Assembly: GCF_008039575.1 (NCBI RefSeq)
Contig: NZ_VDUY01000008.1
Coordinates: 62,001 to 126,000 of the forward strand
From: Zeimonas arvi
Lineage (GTDB): Bacteria > Pseudomonadota > Gammaproteobacteria > Burkholderiales > Burkholderiaceae_E
Reading direction: 5' to 3'
DNA: 64,000 nucleotides
This document shows positions 37,506 through 45,888 of this stretch, piece after piece. A program made the translations under genes and the position numbers. The notes under the pieces were generated by a model. That model was not told the DNA's origin. It made no database searches and saw only the letters and a program-made list of their open reading frames with translations. The number at the start of each line of letters is the position of its first letter. Within the stretch, counting starts at the first letter, position 1.

Positions 37506-37997
37506 GGGAGGACCTTCAGCGATGGCTACGCCCCAGTGTAGCCGCCGCGTTGCGAGGACGTCGCGGGCTTCGTTCACTGTCGGGGAGCTTCAGGCCGGCT
37601 GTCCGTGTCTCGCTGTGCCGCACTCCTCGCAGCATGATCGAGTCCGGGTCGGGGGTAACAATTTCGCGGGTTTCGGGGGTAAATTGCGTTGCAGCCCGCG
37701 CCGGTGCGCGCCTCGCTCGTGTGGATGTAGGCGCCGTGCGCCTGCCAGCCGCACGCGGGATCCGAATCGGTTCGATCGCACGTGATCGCCAGCACGCGCA
37801 ACCGCTACAATTAGTGCACATACGGCCTAACACGACCACATATAGTGGCGTAGGTCCGTTGCCAGTGACTCACTGGCCCCGTGGATTTATCCGCGACTTG
37901 CCGACGGGAACCAACAGGCTAAAAGCGTCGGCGCGATCTTCCCCGCTCGCGCGCAGACGTGCGGCTTACCCACGTCTGCGGGGGGAGGTTCCATGTC
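37506..37997. other. Divergent control region of the element
   Basis: Lies between the integrase (leftward) and AlpA-like gene (rightward). It holds a 10-bp direct repeat TCGGGGGTAA at 37649 and 37673 (24 bp apart), a TACAAT -10-like box at 37806-37811, and a perfect hairpin next to the ribosome site of the AlpA-like gene. I find no protein I can support here. Confidence 0.6.
37952..37988 (+). promoter_or_regulatory. Hairpin abutting the ribosome-binding site of the AlpA-like gene
   Basis: CGCAGACGTG (37952-37961) pairs with CACGTCTGCG (37971-37980) around a nine-base loop. The Shine-Dalgarno sequence GGGGAGG follows immediately and lies nine bases before the ATG at 37998. It may act as an operator in DNA or control ribosome access in RNA. 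Confidence 0.6.
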
Positions 37998-38267
37998 ATG
38001 TCCGTTCAGAGTTCTGGCGTTCACGCGCCGCGTAGCACCACCCGCAGTACCTATCGCGGCCGCCCGCTCACCGAGCGCGCGCTTCGCATCAACGACCTGC
38101 CCGCCTGCGCTCGCATCGGCAGCGCGGACATGTCGGCACTGCTCAACCTTGGCAGATCGGCGCTCTACAAATGGGTCCGCGAAGGACGCGCGCCTGCGCC
38201 GATAGCGCCGGGAGTGTGGCGCGCAGGTGACGTGCGCGATTTCCTCGCGCAGCAGGGGCAGCGATGA
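37998..38267 (+). CDS. AlpA/excisionase-like HTH DNA-binding protein
   Basis: An 89-residue protein with a MerR/AlpA-type winged HTH in its second half: A-D-M-S-A-L-L-N-L-G-R-S-A-L-Y-K-W-V followed by G-V-W-R-A-G-D-V-R-D-F-L. Such proteins act as excisionases or as activators of satellite and prophage genes (P4 AlpA is the model). An upstream in-frame ATG exists, but the ATG at 37998 has the Shine-Dalgarno sequence. It overlaps the primase start (ATGA), so both are made from one transcript. Confidence 0.85.
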   Translation: MSVQSSGVHAPRSTTRSTYRGRPLTERALRINDLPACARIGSADMSALLNLGRSALYKWVREGRAPAPIAPGVWRAGDVRDFLAQQGQR

Positions 38268-40777
38268 CGCCGAGGCCATCACCGTCGATCGGCGCTCTGC
38301 TCGCGAGGCAGCGCGCGCAGGCCCCGGCGCTGGCCGTCGTGCCCACGGTCGTCGACCCAGACGATCAGGCGCCGACCATCGCCAACATCCAGCCGCTACT
38401 CGACCGCGTTCGTCGAGGCGACCACTGGCGCAAACCCAACGGCAGCGGCCCGGTCCACACGAAGCTCCCGCTCGCGGACCTGACGATAGAGCGCGAGTGG
38501 GCCGCCGGCAACGGCGTCGGCGCCTGCCCGATCGAGCGGGGCGGCAGAACGACGCGCATCGCGGTGCTCGACCTTGATTCCCACAAAGGCGAGGCCACGT
38601 GGCCGGAGATGTGGGCCTGCGCCAAGCAGCTGATCGAGGTGGCCGAGGCGGTCTTCGACCTGAAGCTGATCCCCTTCCGCTCCACCGGCGGCCGAGGCAT
38701 CCACCTCTACGCGCTGTGGGCCGAGCCGCAGGACGCGCGCAGCGTACGCGTGGCGATGCGTGAGCTGCTCGCCAGCTGCCGGCTCAAGGACGGCGCAGGC
38801 AAGGGCGGGGTGAAGGGCGGCTTCGTCGAGGTCTTCCCGAAGCAAGACTCGGTGCCAACCGACGGGTGGGGCTCGATGTTCGTGCTGCCGGGCAGCGGCA
38901 AGTCCGCTGCGCTCGGCTCGGTGACAGGCGAGGTGATCGCGTGGGCATCGGTCGACTGGCGCATGTCGGGCGACGTGGAGGTGCTGCCGCCCGATGAGCA
39001 GCGCGACCCCGTCGAGCCGATCGAGGTGACCGACGCGTCGGTCGCGAGCATCCAGTCTGCGCTGGCGGCCATCGACCCGAATACGCTCGACTACGACGGT
39101 TGGCTGCGCATGCTGATGGCAGTCAGCCATGGCACCGGTGGCAGCGACGCCGGGCTGGCGATCTTCCACGAGTGGTCGAGCCGCGCCGGTGTCTACGACG
39201 AGGCGGAGACGGACAAGCAGTGGGCGTGGTGCGACCCCGCTCGCCCGGGCGGGGTGACGGTCGACACGCTCTTCGCGGTGGCCAAGAAGGCCGGCTGGCG
39301 CGACCCGCAGCTGCAGCAGCTGTTCGCCGCGAACGACGAGGCGCGGGCCGACGCGTTCCTCGCCGCGGTGCCGGGCTGGGAAGTGGCCGGGCTCGACGAG
39401 GCCGGCATCGCCCGCGCTGCCGAGCTGCCGGCGCCGGTGCGCGCGACCGTCGCCGATCGGGTCGGGGCGGCCGATGCTCGGGCGATCGCGCAGGCTGCCG
39501 AGGCGATCGAGGCGGTGCGGGCTAGCAAGACTGGCGCGCAGAGGAAGTTGCTGTCTTCGGTGGGTCTCACGGTCGAACTGCCGAGCGCGATCGCCTACAA
39601 CGACAAGCGTCGCGCGCTCGCCACCGCGCCCAACGTGGCGCTCGCTTGCCAGTCGCCGGACATGATCGGCTGTGTGATCGGCTTCGACTCCTTCCGCGAC
39701 GAGCTGATGTTGTCGCACGACGGGGGCCAGAACTGGGCGTCGTTCCGCGACGAGCACTACGCGCAGATCGAGGTGCGACTCGTGAACGAGCACCGGTTCA
39801 TGCCGATCCCGATGGAGTTGCTGCGCCGGCAGGTCTACGCGGCAGGGCAGCACAACTCCTTCGACTCCGCACAGAAATGGTTGGAGTCGCTCCCCCCTTG
39901 GGACGGAGTGCCCCGGGTCGACCGATTCTGTGCGACCTACCTTGGGGCCGAAGACCGCGAATACACGGGTGCGGTGAGCGCGTTCCTGTGGACTGCGGCG
40001 GCCGGGCGAGTGATGGTGCCCGGCATCAAGGTCGACATGGTGCCCGTTCTGGTCGGCGCGCAGGGCGCGCGGAAGTCGTCGTCTATCGCCGCGATCTCGC
40101 CCTCGCCGGACTTCTTCAACGAGATCGCCTTCGATACCAAAGACGCGGATCTGTCTCGCAAGCTCAAGGGTTTGCTCGTCGGCGAGCTGGCCGAGCTGCG
40201 CGGGCTGGGCACCAAGGAGATCGAGGCGATCAAGAACTTCATCACCCAGCGGCACGAGACATGGACCCCGAAGTTCAAGGAGATCCCGGTGAGGTTCGCG
40301 CGACGGTGCGTGTTCATCGGATCGACCAACGAAGAGCAGTTCCTTGCCGACAAGACCGGTGAGCGGCGGTGGCTGCCGGTCACGGTCGGTGAATGCCGGC
40401 CAGACCTCGTCGAGCGGGATCGACTGCAGCTCTGGGCAGAGGGGTTGGCTCGGTTCCGCGCGAACGGGATCGAGTGGCAACGGGCGGAGCAACTGGCCGC
40501 GGGTGAGCACGAGGCCTACAAGGCCCCGGACCTGTGGGAAGACCGGATCGTCAGTTTCCTCGACACCGCGGGTCTCGATGGGGTGCGACCGGGGGACAGG
40601 CCGTTCACGATGACCCAGATCCTCGTCAGCGCACTGGGCATCGACGTCGCAGACGCGACGAAGGTGAAACGCGCCGACGAGAACCGGGTCGGAAAAATCC
40701 TTCGCGGCCTCGGTTACGAGTCACTGCGTCGGCGGGTCGACGGTGTCCGCGGGCGTTTCTGGGAGAGAAAACGGTGA
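38264..40777 (+). CDS. Satellite-type primase-helicase (AEP-like, PriCT-2-like and VapE regions)
   Basis: Replication protein of 837 residues. The N-terminal third resembles archaeo-eukaryotic primases: L-D-L-D-S-H-K near 102 (metal Asp pair), G-G-R-G-I-H-L-Y near 142 and F-P-K-Q-D-S near 191. A PriCT-2-like helical region follows (about 258-345, D-Y-D-G-W-L-R-M-L-M-A). The C-terminal half is a VapE superfamily ATPase: L-P-P-W-D-G-V-P-R, a Walker A-like G-A-Q-G-A-R-K-S-S near 600, acidic G-E-L-A-E-L near 640 and R-R-W-L-P-V-T-V. It probably primes and unwinds the element's DNA during induced replication. Confidence 0.88.
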   Translation: MTPRPSPSIGALLARQRAQAPALAVVPTVVDPDDQAPTIANIQPLLDRVRRGDHWRKPNGSGPVHTKLPLADLTIEREWAAGNGVGACPIERGGRTTRIAVLDLDSHKGEATWPEMWACAKQLIEVAEAVFDLKLIPFRSTGGRGIHLYALWAEPQDARSVRVAMRELLASCRLKDGAGKGGVKGGFVEVFPKQDSVPTDGWGSMFVLPGSGKSAALGSVTGEVIAWASVDWRMSGDVEVLPPDEQRDPVEPIEVTDASVASIQSALAAIDPNTLDYDGWLRMLMAVSHGTGGSDAGLAIFHEWSSRAGVYDEAETDKQWAWCDPARPGGVTVDTLFAVAKKAGWRDPQLQQLFAANDEARADAFLAAVPGWEVAGLDEAGIARAAELPAPVRATVADRVGAADARAIAQAAEAIEAVRASKTGAQRKLLSSVGLTVELPSAIAYNDKRRALATAPNVALACQSPDMIGCVIGFDSFRDELMLSHDGGQNWASFRDEHYAQIEVRLVNEHRFMPIPMELLRRQVYAAGQHNSFDSAQKWLESLPPWDGVPRVDRFCATYLGAEDREYTGAVSAFLWTAAAGRVMVPGIKVDMVPVLVGAQGARKSSSIAAISPSPDFFNEIAFDTKDADLSRKLKGLLVGELAELRGLGTKEIEAIKNFITQRHETWTPKFKEIPVRFARRCVFIGSTNEEQFLADKTGERRWLPVTVGECRPDLVERDRLQLWAEGLARFRANGIEWQRAEQLAAGEHEAYKAPDLWEDRIVSFLDTAGLDGVRPGDRPFTMTQILVSALGIDVADATKVKRADENRVGKILRGLGYESLRRRVDGVRGRFWERKR

Positions 40778-40826
40778 AGGCTGTCCCGCTGACCCATCCT
40801 GTCCCTTCCTCTTCTATATGTGCGCT

Positions 40827-40876
40827 GAAAAAGGGAAGGAGTGAAGAGGAGAGAAGGGAGAAGCAGGGGGAGGGGA
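40827..40876 (+). repeat. Polypurine tract after the primase gene
   Basis: Fifty bases on the plus strand with only two pyrimidines (T at 40842, C at 40864), preceded by a short pyrimidine-rich stretch (CCCTTCCTCTTC). It lies in the only sizable gap (40778-40959) of the rightward operon. It is unlike the mixed GC-rich neighbourhood and could be an origin or a structured DNA element. Confidence 0.6.
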
Positions 40877-40959
40877 TTCAGCCTACATAGGGAAAAGGAA
40901 GGGTCAGGAAGGGACGACGGGACAGATCCGGTCGTCAGATCACAAGGAGGGAGAACAGC

Positions 40960-41232
40960 ATGAAATTCGTAAGCACAACCCAGACCGGTGAGCCGGTCGA
41001 ATCCAACTCGGGCACCGTGGCTCACCGCTACGTGGCCGCCGATGGCCAGCCCGTCGTCGTGAAGCGCGACGAGCGCGGGCGCCTTCTGCCGGGTTCTCGG
41101 CTGGTGTTGCTCCGGGCACCGGGCACCGGCCGGGAGCCGAAGAACGCGGACTCGGTGCGCAGGCGGGCGCTTGGCCTGCCGTCGCGCTGGGCCGCGCACA
41201 ACGCCAAGCGGCGCAAGGGAGGGGCCGAATGA
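40960..41232 (+). CDS. Small hypothetical protein of the element
   Basis: Ninety residues, basic at the C-terminus (R-R-R-A-L-G-L-P-S-R-W-A-A-H-N-A-K-R-R-K). I do not recognise a family. Strong ribosome site AAGGAGG nine bases upstream of the ATG marks it as the first gene of the rightward small-gene operon. Its stop overlaps the next start (ATGA). Confidence 0.75.
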   Translation: MKFVSTTQTGEPVESNSGTVAHRYVAADGQPVVVKRDERGRLLPGSRLVLLRAPGTGREPKNADSVRRRALGLPSRWAAHNAKRRKGGAE

Positions 41233-41726
41233 ACGCGCGCCAGCTTCACTACCTCGAAGTGCTCGCGAAGACCGGTTCGCAGGTGCAGGCCCGCAAGGCT
41301 GCGGGCGTCACCACGAAGACCGTGGGCAACTGGCGCGGCGACGAGGAGTTCCTCGGCGCGGTCGATGAGGCGATCGAAGCGGCCAACGACGCGATCCGCG
41401 CCAAGGTGCGCGAGATGGCGCTGGCCGGCGAGACCTCGATGTTGACCCTGTCGATGAAGGTCATCGAGCCCGCGCTGCGCCCCGCCGGCACCAACGTGGC
41501 GCTGCAGGTCAACACCACGCAGTCGGCCGTGCCCGATGTCGACGCTGTGCGGCTCGCAGACCAGCTGAACAACCTTCACGCGCAGCTCGCCAATCGCGTG
41601 CAGGGGCAGCTGCCGGTGCCGGTCGTCGATCCCGGCCCGCTCATCGAGGTGCCTGCGGCCGCTCAGGAGGCCGCAGGCGCGCCGATCGACTCGTCGGAAG
41701 GGGAAGGGCATGCAGACATCTGCTAA
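41229..41726 (+). CDS. Small-terminase-like helix-turn-helix protein
   Basis: The N-terminal 60 residues form an HTH of the type found in phage small terminase subunits: L-H-Y-L-E-V-L-A-K-T-G-S-Q-V-Q-A-R-K-A-A-G-V then T-T-K-T-V-G-N-W-R. A helical region follows and a Pro/Ala-rich tail. If it binds packaging sites, the element could redirect a helper phage's terminase, as known satellites do; that is inference from the family. 165 residues, coupled to the gene before it and overlapping the next by 17 bases. Confidence 0.65.
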   Translation: MNARQLHYLEVLAKTGSQVQARKAAGVTTKTVGNWRGDEEFLGAVDEAIEAANDAIRAKVREMALAGETSMLTLSMKVIEPALRPAGTNVALQVNTTQSAVPDVDAVRLADQLNNLHAQLANRVQGQLPVPVVDPGPLIEVPAAAQEAAGAPIDSSEGEGHADIC

Positions 41727-42309
41727 CGCGCTCCTGCGCCCGTTAAGCGGACAGGATATCCGCCAAAGTCTACAGCTGATCGGCCGCATCGGGCGCCGCC
41801 AACCCACACCAGACCCTCACCCCGTCGCCGAGGAACGCCAGATGCCCAGCCTACTGACTGCCAAGTCCCCGACCACCGTCGACGAGATGCTCGACGAGGA
41901 TCTCGCCTATCTCGTCCGTGTCAAGCCGGTGCTGTACGACCTCGCCAACGCCGAGCTGGCGCGCCGTACTGCCGAGGCCCCGGTCATCGTGCAGCCTAGC
42001 GCGGCGGTCGTGACCATCGACGGCGTGTCGGTGAGGAACACGGTGCCGATCTTCAGGGTGTTGGCGCAGATCGCGCACGATGGCTGGATGGCGCCTGAAA
42101 AATCGGTGCCGCAGCAACAGGTGCTGACCGACCTGCGGCGGGCCCGCGAGGCTATCTCGGACGCCTGTACGCGACTGGCTGACGCGATCTCCGTCGAGTG
42201 GGGCGGCACCGGACGCTGGCGCGTGCGCAGCGCCGTGCCGGTTTGGTTCGTGGGGCCAGTGATTCACCCAAAAACCGGCGAGGGGATCTGGCCCCGCGGT
42301 GAGGTGTAG
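41710..42309 (+). CDS. Hypothetical protein of the element
   Basis: A 199-residue frame overlapping the previous gene by 17 bases, with GGAAGGG before the ATG at 41710; an internal ATG at 41842 (M-P-S-L-L-T-A-K) with GAGGAAC upstream is an alternative and gives a more regular protein. The C-terminal half looks like a small winged-helix (I-F-R-V-L-A-Q-I-A-H-D-G-W, then L-T-D-L-R-R-A-R-E-A-I-S). No family recognised. Confidence 0.65.
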   Translation: MQTSANALLRPLSGQDIRQSLQLIGRIGRRQPTPDPHPVAEERQMPSLLTAKSPTTVDEMLDEDLAYLVRVKPVLYDLANAELARRTAEAPVIVQPSAAVVTIDGVSVRNTVPIFRVLAQIAHDGWMAPEKSVPQQQVLTDLRRAREAISDACTRLADAISVEWGGTGRWRVRSAVPVWFVGPVIHPKTGEGIWPRGEV

Positions 42310-42394
42310 GCGGATCGCACAAGGCCGCGCACTGCCACCAGTGATACTTCTGATACTCGAAGAAGATGTCCGGACACGATCACCGGAGCATCAC

Positions 42395-42892
42395 GTGAGT
42401 CAACTTTCAACCGCCGCCCAGCAAGCCGTCGAGCGTCTCGGCCTCGCCGACGCGCTGTACAGCCGCAAGCAGGTCGCCGAGTCACACCGTCGCGAGGCAG
42501 CGGAGCTGCGCGCCGCGATCGAGAAGGCCCGCCATGGCCTTCAGGGCGTGGTGATCAACCCGCCCAGCGAAGCCGATGCCGCGCAGGCCGAGTGCAAGGC
42601 CGCCGAGGCCCAGTCGATCGTCGACGAGCTGCAGGCCGCGCTCGACGCGCAGGTTGCAGCGCAGGAGGCCGCCGATGCGGCCACTGCGCAGCGCGCAGCT
42701 GCCGAGCTGCAGGCTGCCGAGGGCGCTGTCATCGAGGCCGCGCGCCAGCTCGACGTCGCCGTGCTCGCCCGGCTGGCCGCTGTCGACGACCCCAAGGCCT
42801 ATCGCAAGGCGCACGCCGCCGCCGAGGCCGCCAAGGCGGCGCTGGCCAAGGCCACGCGGCACCGCGATGAACTGGCTGGGGGTGCGCGATGA
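42395..42892 (+). CDS. Alanine-rich coiled-coil protein
   Basis: 165 residues, almost entirely helical with heptad-like Ala/Glu/Gln/Lys repeats (about 30-160), for example A-A-Q-E-A-A-D-A-A-T-A-Q-R-A-A-A-E-L. It resembles scaffolding or structural coiled coils encoded by phages only in composition. Start is GTG at 42395 with CGGAG six bases upstream. Its stop overlaps the next start. Confidence 0.7.
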   Translation: MSQLSTAAQQAVERLGLADALYSRKQVAESHRREAAELRAAIEKARHGLQGVVINPPSEADAAQAECKAAEAQSIVDELQAALDAQVAAQEAADAATAQRAAAELQAAEGAVIEAARQLDVAVLARLAAVDDPKAYRKAHAAAEAAKAALAKATRHRDELAGGAR

Positions 42893-43458
42893 ACGCGGCC
42901 GACACCATCTACGGCGGCGACAACGCCGACGCGTCGCACAAGGACACCAGCCACGTCGATGCGGCAACGAGCCGCTCTGCCGACGTGCTGTACGGCGCGA
43001 CCAAGCTGAACGTCGTGCGCAACGATCCGGCCAAGGCCGACCTCGGCGCCGCGCTCTTCGGGAACACGATCTCAGGCCCCGCCGCGGCCATCGGCACGCT
43101 GCTCGAAGAGCACGGCGTCGACCCCGAGCAGGCGACCGCGGCTGCGCGCAGCGTCGATGCCGAGATCAACGGCATCGGCGCCAATCTGTCGACCACCGAG
43201 CTGGTCAGCGCGCTCTCCCGGCCGCTCCCCAGCTCCCAGACCGAGATTGCCGACCTGAAGCGACAGTCGCTGACGCGGCTCGCCGACATGCACGGTGGCC
43301 GCGCCGCGGCGGAGAAGCTGCTGCGCGAGACCGACGGGTGGCTGCGCAAGACCGCGCCCGGTGTCCATGCCGCGCTGGGCCGCAGCTCTGCGGGTCTGGA
43401 CACGGGCGTCTTGGTCGGCCTCACGAATGCCTACTTGAAGCAGCGAGGCCGGTCGTGA
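42889..43458 (+). CDS. Hypothetical protein of the element
   Basis: 189 residues, no family recognised. The N-terminus is polar (D-T-I-Y-G-G-D-N-A-D); the centre and end are helical with E-I-A-D-L-K-R-Q-S-L-T-R-L-A-D and L-L-R-E-T-D-G-W-L-R-K-T-A-P-G. Coupled to both neighbours by ATGA and GTGA overlaps, which supports translation. Confidence 0.75.
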   Translation: MNAADTIYGGDNADASHKDTSHVDAATSRSADVLYGATKLNVVRNDPAKADLGAALFGNTISGPAAAIGTLLEEHGVDPEQATAAARSVDAEINGIGANLSTTELVSALSRPLPSSQTEIADLKRQSLTRLADMHGGRAAAEKLLRETDGWLRKTAPGVHAALGRSSAGLDTGVLVGLTNAYLKQRGRS

Positions 43459-43727
43459 TTGGCCACTGCCTCGATCCGCAGGCGGATCACGAGCCCGACT
43501 TCGCCACGGCGACGTCGATCAGCGAGCTGGCCGACATGGTCGCCATGTCGCCCAAGAGGACCGCCGTCGACTGGGCCGAGGGCGTGCGCGTCGCGAACCT
43601 CGCGAAGGCCGGCGAGCAGCTGCCGGTTGAGAGGCATGCGTTCCTGTACGGGATCGCCGCGATGAAGAACCGCAGCACCCAACGCGAACTCAATGAAGCC
43701 GTTCTGCGGCTGGAGGACCAAGCATGA
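43455..43727 (+). CDS. Small hypothetical protein of the element
   Basis: Ninety residues starting at GTG in a GTGA overlap. Contains L-A-D-M-V-A-M-S-P-K-R-T-A-V-D-W-A and ends in a helical E-L-N-E-A-V-L-R-L-E-D-Q-A. Family not recognised. Its stop overlaps the start of the next gene. Confidence 0.72.
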   Translation: MIGHCLDPQADHEPDFATATSISELADMVAMSPKRTAVDWAEGVRVANLAKAGEQLPVERHAFLYGIAAMKNRSTQRELNEAVLRLEDQA

Positions 43728-44002
43728 CCAAGACCACCACCATCACGACCGACGAGGTGATCGCCGCGCTCGTGAACTCGATCGCCACCGAGGTCGATCG
43801 GATCGACGCCGCCACCAAGCCGGCGCACAGCAAGCACCTGTCTCGCGCGCGCTACAGGCCGACAGCCTCGCTGCTGTCGCTCAAGGCTTTCATCGAGAAG
43901 GCCATCGGCTTCGCCTCGGCCGCCGAGCTTCGGGCAGCGGCTGCCGACCTGCGGTCGTTCGACGACGAGACCGCGGCGATCATCGAGAAGGCGCAGCGAT
44001 GA
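43724..44002 (+). CDS. Small hypothetical protein of the element
   Basis: 92 residues: Thr-rich start (M-T-K-T-T-T-I-T-T-D-E-V-I-A-A-L), a basic middle (H-S-K-H-L-S-R-A-R-Y-R-P) and a helical end. Not recognised. ATGA overlaps at both ends. Confidence 0.72.
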   Translation: MTKTTTITTDEVIAALVNSIATEVDRIDAATKPAHSKHLSRARYRPTASLLSLKAFIEKAIGFASAAELRAAAADLRSFDDETAAIIEKAQR

Positions 44003-44502
44003 CCCCAATGCAGGAGCGCAAGCTGTATGCCGAGTTGCGCGGTGCCCGCGAGCAGCGCGACGAGGTCCAAGGTCTGCTGCGCATGTCGGAGGCCGAGTTG
44101 GACGACACCCGCGGCGCAGTGGCCCGTCTCGAAGCCGAGGTCGCCCGCCTCGAAGCCGAGGTCGAGCAGCTGCAACAGGAGGCGGCGGTGAAGGACGAGC
44201 AGATCGACCAGCTCCACGAGACCATGTACGACAGGTGGGACGCTGCAGGCGAGCGCCTCCACGTGCTCGTCCACTACTGCGGGCAAATCGACAGGTTGTT
44301 CAACCTGCTGCTCCTCGCGGGCCAGTACGTGCGCGCCGGTCTCTTGACCCGCGACCCAGCCAATGACCACGAGCGGGCAATGGCGGGCGCGTTCGATCTC
44401 ACCTTGAGCCTCGCGGACGAGATCGCCGCGAAACACGACGAGCAGGAGATCGAGGCCCGGATCGGGCGCGGCGAGCTGGTCGTCGGCACCGAGGAGACCT
44501 GA
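43999..44502 (+). CDS. Coiled-coil protein of the element
   Basis: 167 residues with a clear coiled coil at about 10-75, including a duplicated R-L-E-A-E-V-A motif (from 21-base DNA repeats near 44125-44165). The C-terminal half is a mixed helical domain (V-L-V-H-Y-C-G-Q-I-D-R-L-F-N-L-L-L-L-A-G). No family recognised. Coupled to the gene upstream. Confidence 0.72.
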   Translation: MTPMQERKLYAELRGAREQRDEVQGLLRMSEAELDDTRGAVARLEAEVARLEAEVEQLQQEAAVKDEQIDQLHETMYDRWDAAGERLHVLVHYCGQIDRLFNLLLLAGQYVRAGLLTRDPANDHERAMAGAFDLTLSLADEIAAKHDEQEIEARIGRGELVVGTEET

Positions 44503-44505
44503 GCC

Positions 44506-44814
44506 ATGGCGAAGTTCACCTACGTCGAGCCGGCCTTCGTCGACGGCAAGCTGATCGAGCCGGGCACCACAGTCGAGTCGCCCACTCAACCTGCGAGCAC
44601 CGTCTCCGCGGGCGAGGCAGCCTCTCTCCCGAAGGCGGTCAAGATCGCGGCGGGCCAGTCGGGCGACTTCGTCAGGAACCGCACGTTGGCCGACAACAGT
44701 GCGCAGCGCGACTCGAACCGCAGCACGCACGACAAGGCCGGCGCCAGCCACGACCCGTCGGGCGGCAATGCCTACGCCGTGCGTCCGCGCTGGTCGGCTG
44801 CAGGGGGGCTGTGA
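44506..44814 (+). CDS. Small hypothetical protein, phage-structural-like start
   Basis: 102 residues. The start M-A-K-F-T-Y-V-E-P-A-F-V-D-G-K-L-I-E-P-G-T resembles small head-associated proteins of phages, and the rest is polar and low-complexity (N-S-A-Q-R-D-S-N-R-S-T-H-D-K). Stop overlaps the GTG of the next gene. Confidence 0.65.
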   Translation: MAKFTYVEPAFVDGKLIEPGTTVESPTQPASTVSAGEAASLPKAVKIAAGQSGDFVRNRTLADNSAQRDSNRSTHDKAGASHDPSGGNAYAVRPRWSAAGGL

Positions 44815-45050
44815 TGCGACCGAGCATCAGCTGTGCTTTCGTGCTCCACCGCGCGGCCCGCAACGCCCGCGCGGCGATCGCAGCGGCCCCGGGGCTGACG
44901 GCCGCGGAGATCGAGGTGATCGTGAGCGTGCCCCTGCTCGACGGCCACCGCCTGCGGGCTCGCGAGATGTGGGAGCAGGCCAACAAACCTGTCGGCAAGA
45001 CTCTGCTGTCGCCCGCTCGGCCGCCGCGCACGCCGGGCCGCTACGCATGA
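44811..45050 (+). CDS. Small hypothetical protein of the element
   Basis: 79 residues starting with GTG (ATG follows at once). Basic and Arg/Pro-rich at the end. Not recognised; included because of the GTGA and ATGA overlaps with its neighbours. Confidence 0.6.
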   Translation: MMRPSISCAFVLHRAARNARAAIAAAPGLTAAEIEVIVSVPLLDGHRLRAREMWEQANKPVGKTLLSPARPPRTPGRYA

Positions 45051-45280
45051 AGTCGCGGCGCGACCGGTGGGTGCTCGCCCAGCAGGCCATCCGCGAGCTG
45101 GACCGCCACGAAGGACCGGTCGTCGTGCCACCCGACACGAACATCCCGATCAAGATCGGGCGCCGCTACGAGCGTGGGCAGGCCGTCTTGAACCGAAGCG
45201 ATGCCCTCGCGTGGGTCTCGGACGTGTCGGCCTCGGCAGCATCGCCCGGTCACATCGCCACCCCGTCGATCTACCACTGA
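45047..45280 (+). CDS. Small hypothetical protein of the element
   Basis: 77 residues beginning M-K-S-R-R-D-R-W-V-L-A-Q-Q-A-I-R-E-L, with I-P-I-K-I-G-R-R-Y-E-R-G-Q in the middle. Not recognised. Start in an ATGA overlap with the previous gene. Confidence 0.65.
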   Translation: MKSRRDRWVLAQQAIRELDRHEGPVVVPPDTNIPIKIGRRYERGQAVLNRSDALAWVSDVSASAASPGHIATPSIYH

Positions 45281-45291
45281 AGGAGCACGTC

Positions 45292-45672
45292 ATGGCGCTA
45301 CAAGCCAAGCACACCAAGGCCTTGCGTGAGGCCGTCGACCTTGCACGCGAGCAGGGGCTCGACGGGCTGGCCTTCGACCTCGACGAGGTCTTCACCGAGG
45401 TCGCCGCGGCGGCCAGCCACTCGAAGCGCGTCGAGCAGAACGGCCAGCGCGATCGCGAAGAGGGCGATCGGCATCGCGGCGCCGCACAGCAGCTCGCTGG
45501 TGCGTGGTCGACCCTGCTCTACCTCGTCGAAAAAGGCGACCTCGCCGTGACCGCCGACGGCGAGCCCGTGCCCGCCGACCAGCTGCTGGCCACCGCAAAC
45601 CGACTGCTTGCTGATGCCCAGTCGCGTGAGGCCGAGAAGGCGGCGACCGGCGGCGCCACGTTACTGGGGTAG
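45292..45672 (+). CDS. Hypothetical helical protein of the element
   Basis: 126 residues, mostly helical (A-L-R-E-A-V-D-L-A-R-E-Q-G-L-D-G-L-A-F-D-L then a charged Q-R-D-R-E-E-G-D-R-H-R). AAGGAGC precedes the ATG by six bases. No family recognised. Confidence 0.7.
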   Translation: MALQAKHTKALREAVDLAREQGLDGLAFDLDEVFTEVAAAASHSKRVEQNGQRDREEGDRHRGAAQQLAGAWSTLLYLVEKGDLAVTADGEPVPADQLLATANRLLADAQSREAEKAATGGATLLG

Positions 45673-45675
45673 GCA

Positions 45676-45888
45676 ATGAAGCCGATGACCGATGCCCAGC
45701 GCGCGGCCTTCGGCTCCATCCGTTGGGCGCGAGGCGCGCTTACCGGCGTCGAGAGCCCGCACAAGGTGCAAGAGTTCACCGACGAGCAGCGGGCAATCCG
45801 ACGCGTGCGGCAGCGTATCGACGAGAGTCGAGATGCCGCGCTGCAGCTGCCGGACCCCGGCAGCGATAGCTGGTTCGGCCTGCGATGA
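45676..45888 (+). CDS. Small hypothetical protein of the element
   Basis: Seventy residues: M-K-P-M-T-D-A-Q-R-A-A-F-G-S-I-R-W, then a helical Arg/Glu-rich stretch (F-T-D-E-Q-R-A-I-R-R-V-R-Q-R-I-D-E-S-R-D). GGGGTAGG upstream. Its stop overlaps the next start. Confidence 0.68.
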   Translation: MKPMTDAQRAAFGSIRWARGALTGVESPHKVQEFTDEQRAIRRVRQRIDESRDAALQLPDPGSDSWFGLR

